Positions 24,115 to 30,482 of a DNA stretch of 33,118 nt are shown here, piece by piece. The position numbers were made by a program, and so were the translations under genes. The stretch comes from Glycomyces dulcitolivorans (GTDB lineage Bacteria > Actinomycetota > Actinomycetes > Mycobacteriales > Micromonosporaceae), in NCBI RefSeq assembly GCF_003265355.1, contig NZ_QFRW01000026.1, positions 989 through 34,106 of the forward strand. The letters are read 5' to 3'. The notes under the pieces were generated by a model, which was not told the origin of the DNA, ran no database searches, and saw nothing but the letters and a program-made list of their open reading frames with translations. Every line of letters begins with the position of its first letter. Position 1 is the stretch's first letter.

Positions 24115-25268
24115 CAGGCCTCCTCGGCGACGGTCTGGGTGTCCTCGTACAGCTGCGAGAACAGCTTCGCGACGGCCGGGTCGTCGTGGCCGTTCTCGGT
24201 CAGGTACGAGCCGAACAGCTCCCCGGGACTGCGTCCGGAGCGCCGCTCGCGCGGTGCGGACGCGTCGAGGCGCATGACGGGGTCGATGTGGATCTGGACG
24301 GCGTTCGGGAACAGGTCGGCGACCTCGCCGCGCAGGCCGGCCCGCGCGGGCTCGGTCACGAAGACCCGCAGCCAGGCCCGCTCGTCGGCCTCGGTCTTGG
24401 CGAGCTGTTCGAGGCTGCCGCGGACGGTCTGGAGCGGCACGGCCTCGGTGAGCGGCACGGTCCGGACTTTCGCTGGGATTCCGGCGCTGACCTCGACGAT
24501 CGCGACGCTCGGCGTGTGGTCCTCCTCGCCGAAGTCGACCGCGAGCGGCGCGCCGGAGTAGCGGATCGGGCAGGGGCCGTTGATCGCTTGCGCCCGGTGC
24601 AGGTGGCCCAGGGCCACATACGAAGTGGTGGGCGGGAAGATCGCGGCGGGGACGGCGTAGTCGGCCACGGTGTGGACTTCGCGCTCGCCGCCGCCGACTT
24701 TGCCGCCGACCACGGTGAGGTGCCCGGTGAACAGGTTGACGGTGTCGGCCCCGAAGTCCTGCGTGAGCGCGGCGACCAGGCGCCGCAGGTGGTCGGCGTA
24801 GTTCGCCTCGGCACCGGCCGCGCCGAGCTCGAACAGCTCGGCGGCGCGCACGGCGTGGCGCTGGGCGATGAACGGCAGGGCCGCGCACTTCCAGCGCTCG
24901 CCGTCCTTGGTCTCCCCGGTGATGAGGTGGTCGCCGGACTTGCCGAGGCTGCCGCGCAGGTGGATTCCGGCGGCGTGGGCCCAGTTCCGCAGGGCCTCAA
25001 GGGCTTTGCCGTTGTCGTGGTTGCCCGCGACGACGACGACCTCGGCCCCGGTCCCTTGCAGCGCGGACAGGGCCGTGAACAGGAGCTTCTGGGCCTCGCT
25101 GGAGGGCGAAGCGGTGTCGAACAGGTCCCCGGCGACGATGACGAGGTCGACGGCCTCCGCCCTGGCGGTCTCGACCATCTGCCGGAAGACCGCGCGCTGC
25201 TCGTCGAGGCGCGGGCGGCCCTTGAGAGTGACGCCCACATGCCAGTCGGAAGTGTGGAGAATCCTCAA
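24114..25268 (-). CDS. sbcD: Nuclease SbcCD subunit D (Mre11-like)
   Basis: 384 aa Mn2+-dependent DNA exo/endonuclease. Metallophosphoesterase motifs are intact: HTSDWH (Asp8, His10), VAGDLFD (47-51), AGNHD (81-85), FTGHLTVVGG and ALGHLHRAQ. The C-terminal cap covers about 290-384. The start is TTG with AGGGG about 7 nt upstream, 9 nt after the herA stop, and the stop overlaps sbcC. In contrast to E. coli, the pair is joined here to a HerA-like ATPase gene. Confidence 0.96.
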   Translation of the reverse strand: MRILHTSDWHVGVTLKGRPRLDEQRAVFRQMVETARAEAVDLVIVAGDLFDTASPSSEAQKLLFTALSALQGTGAEVVVVAGNHDNGKALEALRNWAHAAGIHLRGSLGKSGDHLITGETKDGERWKCAALPFIAQRHAVRAAELFELGAAGAEANYADHLRRLVAALTQDFGADTVNLFTGHLTVVGGKVGGGEREVHTVADYAVPAAIFPPTTSYVALGHLHRAQAINGPCPIRYSGAPLAVDFGEEDHTPSVAIVEVSAGIPAKVRTVPLTEAVPLQTVRGSLEQLAKTEADERAWLRVFVTEPARAGLRGEVADLFPNAVQIHIDPVMRLDASAPRERRSGRSPGELFGSYLTENGHDDPAVAKLFSQLYEDTQTVAEEA

Positions 25269-25277
25269 TGTCAGCCC

Positions 25278-26993
25278 CTAGAACGGAATGTCGTCTTCGT
25301 CGTCTCCGGCGAGGTCGAAGGGGTCGACCTTCGCCGTGACCGACCGTGCGGTGGCGGCCGGGGCGGACCCGGCCTCGGCGGGGCGGGTGGCCCACGCGGG
25401 GAACGGGAAGTTCACCACGAGGGGGACCGGGAGCTCGGGCTGGGCCACGAACATGGTGCCGGGCTTGGCCATGAGCACGCGCATGCGCTGCGCCTGGGTG
25501 AGGAACCCGTACTCGGGCCGGGTGGCCTCGGCCGCGTCGAGGCGGCCGACGACGCGGATCGCCGAGTTCGACGCGATGCGCCGCTCCACTTCGGACGCGG
25601 TCTGCTGGGCGCCGATGAGGATGACGCCCAGGGACCGTCCGCGTTCGGCGATGTCGAGGAGGATGTCCTTGATGGGGCTGGTGCCCTCGCGCGGCGCGTA
25701 CTTGTTCAGCTCGTCGAGGACGACGAACTGGAGGGGCCGCGCCGTGCCGGCCTTCTCCTTGCGCTCGAACTCGCTGCGCAGGACCACGCCGACGACGAAC
25801 CGCTGCGCCCGGTCGGGCAGGTTGTGCAGGTCGACCACGGTCACCTGCGCTTCGGAGGTGAGGACGGCGCCCTTCGGCGGCAGGTCGCCGCGGATGAGGC
25901 GGCCGATGTCGCGGCCGGAGGCGATGAGCCGCCGGATGAACGCGTTGACGGTGCCCAGGCCGATCGCCGACCCGGCCCACTCGGTGCGGGTCTCGTCGTC
26001 GGCGAGGCGCTCGCAGATGAGGTCGACGAGGTCCCGGTAGCTGGTGAGCAGGCGCCCGTCGACGCTGATCGCGCCGTTGTCCTTGGGGCGGGCCTCTTTG
26101 CGCAGCCGGGCGGCGACCTGGTGGACGACCATCGTGTACTGCTGGCGGTCGTCGTCGCCGTCGGCGAACACGAACGGCAGCAGGTTGAGCTGGCAGAACT
26201 CCGCGAGCGTCCAGTAGAACGCGTCGACGCCGGTGGACCGGCACGCCACGTCCGGGATGCCGTTCGAGTCGCCCTCGCGCGGCGGCGCGAGCACCTCGAC
26301 GGACTTGAACGCGCCCGGCTCCATGCCGAGGCGCCGGTACGAGTCGCGCACGGTCTCGTCGATCTTCGTGTTGTCGTGGTCGAGGAGCAGCAGGTCCTCG
26401 CCCTTGACGTTGAAGATGAGCGCCTTGGTGTTCGCGGCCTCGGCGCCGAGCGCGCCCGAGTGCAGGAGCGAGTACAGCATCCACGTCGCGAATGAGGTCT
26501 TCGTGGCGACGCCGGAGATGCCCGAGATGGAGACGTGGGCGCCGCGGGTGCCGTCGAGGAAGTCCGGGTTCAGGTACACCGGCTGCCCGTCGCGCGAGAA
26601 CCCAAGGGGCACTTGGCGGGCCATGCCGTCGAAGTACAGGGCCCGGTCGCGGTCCTCGCCGGAGGCCCGCTGGACCTCGGCGCCGGGGCGCGGGGGCACG
26701 AACACCTCGGGCTCGACGCGCGTCACGGTGACCTCGGCGGCCTCCTGGACCTGCGCCGGGAGCAGGCCCCCGGCGATGTCGAACACGTCGGAGTCGAACT
26801 GGGCGCCCTCGTGGCGGCTGCGCACCGAGGTGACGACGCCGGAGATGCGGACCGTGCCGATCCCGGGCACCTGCCGCTCGGTGGTGAGCACGTCGTCGAG
26901 CTGCGCGTACGCCTCCGGGCCGACGCCGACCCAGAACGACAGGGGCGTCGCGTCCTCCGTGCCCAGCACGCGGCCCACCGATTCACTCATCAA
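25278..26993 (-). CDS. herA: HerA-like hexameric DNA translocase ATPase
   Basis: 571 aa (or 570 from the second Met). The N-terminal HAS-barrel-like beta domain (about 15-140) precedes an FtsK/HerA-type RecA core. The Walker A region is SGISGVATKTS (157-167), with Thr164 where a Gly normally precedes the catalytic Lys165. Walker B is FVVLDELNK with Asp427-Glu428. Downstream, GVILIGAQQTASEVERR and IASNSAIRVVGRLD match sensor and arginine-finger blocks of DUF87/HerA proteins. The C-terminus is acidic. It overlaps the upstream RibD-type gene by about 11 nt and lies 9 nt before sbcD. In archaea HerA feeds DNA to NurA after Mre11-Rad50. Confidence 0.87.
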   Translation of the reverse strand: MMSESVGRVLGTEDATPLSFWVGVGPEAYAQLDDVLTTERQVPGIGTVRISGVVTSVRSRHEGAQFDSDVFDIAGGLLPAQVQEAAEVTVTRVEPEVFVPPRPGAEVQRASGEDRDRALYFDGMARQVPLGFSRDGQPVYLNPDFLDGTRGAHVSISGISGVATKTSFATWMLYSLLHSGALGAEAANTKALIFNVKGEDLLLLDHDNTKIDETVRDSYRRLGMEPGAFKSVEVLAPPREGDSNGIPDVACRSTGVDAFYWTLAEFCQLNLLPFVFADGDDDRQQYTMVVHQVAARLRKEARPKDNGAISVDGRLLTSYRDLVDLICERLADDETRTEWAGSAIGLGTVNAFIRRLIASGRDIGRLIRGDLPPKGAVLTSEAQVTVVDLHNLPDRAQRFVVGVVLRSEFERKEKAGTARPLQFVVLDELNKYAPREGTSPIKDILLDIAERGRSLGVILIGAQQTASEVERRIASNSAIRVVGRLDAAEATRPEYGFLTQAQRMRVLMAKPGTMFVAQPELPVPLVVNFPFPAWATRPAEAGSAPAATARSVTAKVDPFDLAGDDEDDIPF

Positions 26994-27726
26994 CAGATCC
27001 TCGCACGTAGCGCAGGATGAGGTCGTCCCCGGCTTGGAGGACGTGTCGCAGGCGGAGGCGCCTCGCCCCGGCGGACTCGTACCCCTCGGCGATCCGGTGC
27101 GGACCGCCGCCGACCAGCAGCGGCGAGATCGTCAGGTCCAGCTCCTGGGCCAGGTCGGCGGCGATCAGGCTGCCGAACACGTGCGGCCCGCCCTCGCACA
27201 GGACCTGCCGCAGGCCCCGCTCGCGCAGCGCCGCGACGGCCGCCGTGAAGTCCACTGTGCTCGTGCCGACGGCGATGACGTCGGCGACCTCCCGGAACGG
27301 CGCGACCCGCTCCTCCGGCAGATCCGCCGGACACACCAGGATCGGCCGCCGCGGCGCCTTCGTGAAGATCCCCGCCTCCGGGTCGAGCCGCGCGGTGCGC
27401 GTCACGATCGCCATGACCGGCACCTCCGGCAGTCCCTGCGCCCGCCGCCACGCCATCCGGTCCTCCGAGAGCACCAGCGGCCCGTACTGCTCCAGCCGGA
27501 CCGTCTCCGCCCCGGCCAGGAGCACGTCGCACCGCGCGCGCAGCACCTTGAACACCCGCTTGTCCGCGTCACCCGAAAGTGAGCCTGACAGGCCCCCCAG
27601 CGTCGCCGCCCCGTCGGCACTGGACACGAAGTTCACCCGCAGCCAGTCGGGTTCGGGAGGCGCATACGCCTCGTAGACCTCGTCATCGGTCAGTTCATCG
27701 AGTTTTCGGTACAGCACCTCTGCCAC
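26983..27726 (-). CDS. RibD C-terminal-domain (pyrimidine reductase-type) oxidoreductase
   Basis: 247 aa, NADPH-dependent DHFR-like fold without the RibD deaminase domain. Landmarks: VNFVSSADGAATLGGLSGSL (31-50), DKRVFKVLRARCDVLLAGAETV, TVDFTAAVAALRERG and the cofactor-binding turn LCEGGPHVFGSL. It resembles stand-alone actinobacterial homologues such as Rv2671, which can act on folate or flavin precursors; the substrate is not determined. GTG start 6 nt behind TAGGTT, so leaderless. It is the first gene of the operon that continues with herA, sbcD and sbcC, an unexplained mix of a reductase with DNA repair. Confidence 0.88.
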   Translation of the reverse strand: MAEVLYRKLDELTDDEVYEAYAPPEPDWLRVNFVSSADGAATLGGLSGSLSGDADKRVFKVLRARCDVLLAGAETVRLEQYGPLVLSEDRMAWRRAQGLPEVPVMAIVTRTARLDPEAGIFTKAPRRPILVCPADLPEERVAPFREVADVIAVGTSTVDFTAAVAALRERGLRQVLCEGGPHVFGSLIAADLAQELDLTISPLLVGGGPHRIAEGYESAGARRLRLRHVLQAGDDLILRYVRGSVDE

Positions 27727-27732
27727 CGCTGA

Positions 27733-27738
27733 AACCTA
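27733..27738 (-). promoter_or_regulatory. -10 box of the ribD-like/herA/sbcDC operon (leaderless)
   Basis: On the minus strand TAGGTT is followed by 6 nt and the GTG at 27726. This is the only promoter I see for the four-gene operon; spacing between all its genes is 9 nt or less. Confidence 0.5.
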
Positions 27739-27768
27739 GCCCACCCGACCGACAACCGGCCGGACCGC

Positions 27769-29091
27769 CTAGCCCCCCAGCACCCGCTCCAGGTACGGGT
27801 TCGCGAACCGCCGGTCCGGATCGACCTCGTCCCGCACCCGCCGGTAGTCCTCGAAGTGCTTGTACCGCCGCGACAGCTGCTCCGCACCCAGCGTGTGCAT
27901 CTTCCCCCAGTGCGGGCGCCCCTCCGCCGCGTCGAAGACCGCCTCGCAGTCCCGGAAATAAGGCTCGTGGTCGTGCCGGTGGAACTGGTGCACCGCCACG
28001 TACGCCGTCCGCCGCCCCTGCGCCGTCGACAGCCAGACGTCGTCCGCCGCCGCGAACCGCACCTCCACCGGGAACGACACCGTGTGCCCCTCCCGCGCCA
28101 CCATCGCGTGCAGCTCCCGCAGCACCGCCGGCAGCGCCTCCCGCGGCAGCGCGTACTCCATCTCCCGGAACACCACCGACCGCGGCGACGTGAAGATCCG
28201 GTGCGACACGTCCGTGTACTCCCGCGCGCTCCACACCCGTCCCGCCATCCGGTTCAGCCGCGGCACCATCCCCGGGAACCGCACCCCCACCCGGTTGCTC
28301 GCCGAGAACAGCGTGTTCTCCGTGAACCCCTCGTTCCACCAGTACGACAGGCGGCTCGGCGCCCGGCTCGGCTCCGACATCGCGTGCCGGTTGTTCCGCT
28401 TCGTCAGCGTCCGGTCCGTGTGCGGGAACCAGTAGAACTCGAAGTGGTCGTTCTCGGCCACCGCCTCGTCCAGGCCCTCCAGGACCGCTTCGAGCCGCTC
28501 GGGCCGCTCGACCGCGTGCAGCCGGAACGCCGGCACGCACTGGAGCGTCACCTCCGCGATCACCCCCAGCGCCCCCAGCCCCAGGCGCGCCGCCGCGAAC
28601 AGGTCCGGGCGCTCGAACTCCGTACACTGCACGGCCTCGCCGCTCGCCAGCACCAGCTTCAAACCCTTGACCTGCCAGGCGAACCCCCGGTACCGGTCGC
28701 CCGTCCCGTGCGTCCCCGTCGAGATCGCCCCCGAGATCGTCTGCTGGTCGATGTCGCCCATGTTCTCCAGCGCCAGCCCGTGCGCGTCGAGGACCTCGTT
28801 CAGCCGCCACAGCGGCATCCCCGCCTCCACGGTGACGAGCCCCGACTTCGGGTCCACCGACACGACCTGGTCGAGACCGGACATGTCCACGCGCACCCCG
28901 TCGGGGACCGCGATCCCGCTGAACGAATGCCCCGCGCCCACGGCCTTCACCCGCAGCCCGTCCTCCCCGGCCGCGGTCACCGCCGCGGACAGGTCCGCGA
29001 CGGCCTGCGGGCGCACGGTCCGCACCGGCACTGCGGCCTCGGTGCCCGACCAGTTCTGCCAATGCGGGTTCTCGACGACGGGGCTCCCCAT
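27769..29091 (-). CDS. FAD-linked sugar-1,4-lactone oxidase (D-arabinono/L-gulono-lactone oxidase type)
   Basis: 440 aa from the ATG at 29091, chosen because GGAAGGA lies 8 nt before it; an open frame continues to 29160. The N-terminal FAD-binding PCMH domain includes PVRTVRPQAVADLSAAV, VKAVGAGHSFSG (the His that carries FAD covalently in many relatives) and DIDQQTISGAISTGTHGTG. The C-terminal ALO domain contains HWGKMHT and the terminal YRRVRDEVDPDRRFANPYL. It would oxidise an aldono-1,4-lactone. The divergent gene encodes a D-threonine aldolase-like protein, a pairing I recall from other actinobacteria; why they go together is unclear. Confidence 0.9.
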   Translation of the reverse strand: MGSPVVENPHWQNWSGTEAAVPVRTVRPQAVADLSAAVTAAGEDGLRVKAVGAGHSFSGIAVPDGVRVDMSGLDQVVSVDPKSGLVTVEAGMPLWRLNEVLDAHGLALENMGDIDQQTISGAISTGTHGTGDRYRGFAWQVKGLKLVLASGEAVQCTEFERPDLFAAARLGLGALGVIAEVTLQCVPAFRLHAVERPERLEAVLEGLDEAVAENDHFEFYWFPHTDRTLTKRNNRHAMSEPSRAPSRLSYWWNEGFTENTLFSASNRVGVRFPGMVPRLNRMAGRVWSAREYTDVSHRIFTSPRSVVFREMEYALPREALPAVLRELHAMVAREGHTVSFPVEVRFAAADDVWLSTAQGRRTAYVAVHQFHRHDHEPYFRDCEAVFDAAEGRPHWGKMHTLGAEQLSRRYKHFEDYRRVRDEVDPDRRFANPYLERVLGG

Positions 29092-29183
29092 AGCGGCGGT
29101 CCTTCCAACGGCTCTGTTGAACATGAGGCGTACTTCACGGTAGCTTTCATCTAACCCCACTTGACCTGCGGAAGGGAAGTCGC

Positions 29184-30425
29184 ATGGGTTATCAGGGAGT
29201 AACGGGCTCGCCAGGGGCCGCCGCGCATACCGGCGCCGACCAGCGGTTCGGCGTCCTCGACCGCGCCACGGCCGGCTTGCAGCCGCCGTTCGCCGCCGTC
29301 GACCTGGACGCCTTCGACACCAACGCGGCCATATTGCGCCGCAACGCGATCGGCAAACCGCTCCGCCTCGCCAGCAAGTCCCTGCGCTGCCGCGCCCTCA
29401 TGCGCCGCGCCCTCGCGCAGCCCGGATTCAAGGGCATCCTCGGATTCACGCTCCCCGAAGCGCTCTGGCTCGCAGAGGAGTTCGACGACATCGTGGTCGC
29501 CTACCCGACCGCCGACACCGACGCGCTGCGCGCGCTGGCCGGCGACGACGAGCTCGCCCGCCGCGTCACCCTCATGGTCGACTCGGTCGAGCACCTGGAC
29601 TTCCTCAGCCGGCACGTCCAGCCGAACCCGTCGCGCCCGCTGCGGCTGTGCCTCGAACTGGACGTCTCCCTGGAGCTCCTCGGCGGCCGACTCCACCTGG
29701 GCTCCTTCAGGTCCCCGGTCCGCACGCCCGACCAGGCCCTGGACATGGCCCACGAGATCGACAAGCGCCCGGGCGTGAGCCTGGTCGGGATCATGGGCTA
29801 CGAGGGCCAGATCGCGGGCGTCCAGGACGCCTTCAGCGCCGCGTCCCTGAAGGCCCCGATCGTGCGGCTCATGCAGACCGTCTCCAAGGCCGAGCTCGCC
29901 GAGCGCCGCGCCGAGGCCGTCGCCGCCGTCCGCCGCGTCACCGACCTGGAGTTCGTCAACGGCGGCGGCACCGGCTCGGTCATCTCGACCGCCGCCGACC
30001 CCTCGGTCACCGAGATCGCCGCCGGCTCGGGCCTCTACTCGCCGGCGCTGTTCGACGGCTACCGCTCGATCCGGCCGCTCCCGGCCGCGTTCTTCGCCCT
30101 GCCGGTGGTCCGCAGGCCCAAGCGCGGCATGGTGACCGCGCTCGGCGGCGGCTGGATCGCCTCGGGCGTGCCCGGCCCCGACCGGCTCCCGAGGCCGACC
30201 TTCCCCGGCGGGCTCCGCTACGTCAAGACCGAGGGCGCCGGCGAGGTCCAGACCCCGCTGCGCGGCCGCGCCGCCGACGCGCTCGCCATCGGCGACCGCG
30301 TCTGGATGCGCCACGCCAAGGCCGGCGAACTCGCCGAGCGGGTCAACACGATCCACCTCGTCCAGCGCGGCGAGGTCGTCGACGAGGTCCCGACCTACCG
30401 CGGCGAGGGCCACGCCTTCGTCTGA
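29184..30425 (+). CDS. PLP-dependent D-threonine aldolase / D-amino-acid deaminase-like protein
   Basis: 413 aa, alanine-racemase-type TIM barrel plus a C-terminal DSD1-like domain. GGAAGGGAAG precedes the ATG. The PLP Lys is expected in LRLASKSLRCRAL (about residue 61). The metal-binding C-terminal domain normally holds a His-x-Cys pair; near the end I see TYRGEGHAFV but no matching Cys close by, so D-serine-dehydratase chemistry is uncertain. It is annotated in relatives as amino acid deaminase/aldolase. It shares a short divergent promoter region with the lactone oxidase gene. Confidence 0.87.
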   Translation: MGYQGVTGSPGAAAHTGADQRFGVLDRATAGLQPPFAAVDLDAFDTNAAILRRNAIGKPLRLASKSLRCRALMRRALAQPGFKGILGFTLPEALWLAEEFDDIVVAYPTADTDALRALAGDDELARRVTLMVDSVEHLDFLSRHVQPNPSRPLRLCLELDVSLELLGGRLHLGSFRSPVRTPDQALDMAHEIDKRPGVSLVGIMGYEGQIAGVQDAFSAASLKAPIVRLMQTVSKAELAERRAEAVAAVRRVTDLEFVNGGGTGSVISTAADPSVTEIAAGSGLYSPALFDGYRSIRPLPAAFFALPVVRRPKRGMVTALGGGWIASGVPGPDRLPRPTFPGGLRYVKTEGAGEVQTPLRGRAADALAIGDRVWMRHAKAGELAERVNTIHLVQRGEVVDEVPTYRGEGHAFV

Positions 30426-30437
30426 GCCGCAACGCGA

Positions 30438-30471
30438 ACGGGCCCGGCGGGAGTGATCCCGCCGGGCCCGT
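30438..30471. terminator. Strong bidirectional terminator
   Basis: A perfect 15-bp stem (30438-30452 with 30457-30471) and a GTGA loop lie between the aldolase-like gene and the PBP gene, which converge. Confidence 0.85.
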
Positions 30472-30482
30472 CTCAGTGGCCG

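Noticed and set aside
17626-24561. Very long open frames opposite nurA-like/carbonic anhydrase and opposite sbcC/sbcD (up to about 1080 codons)
   Set aside because: They are antisense or out-of-frame to genes with clear family motifs. Their translations are Arg/Pro/Ala/Gly-rich low-complexity sequence, as expected from high third-position GC, and none has a domain signature.
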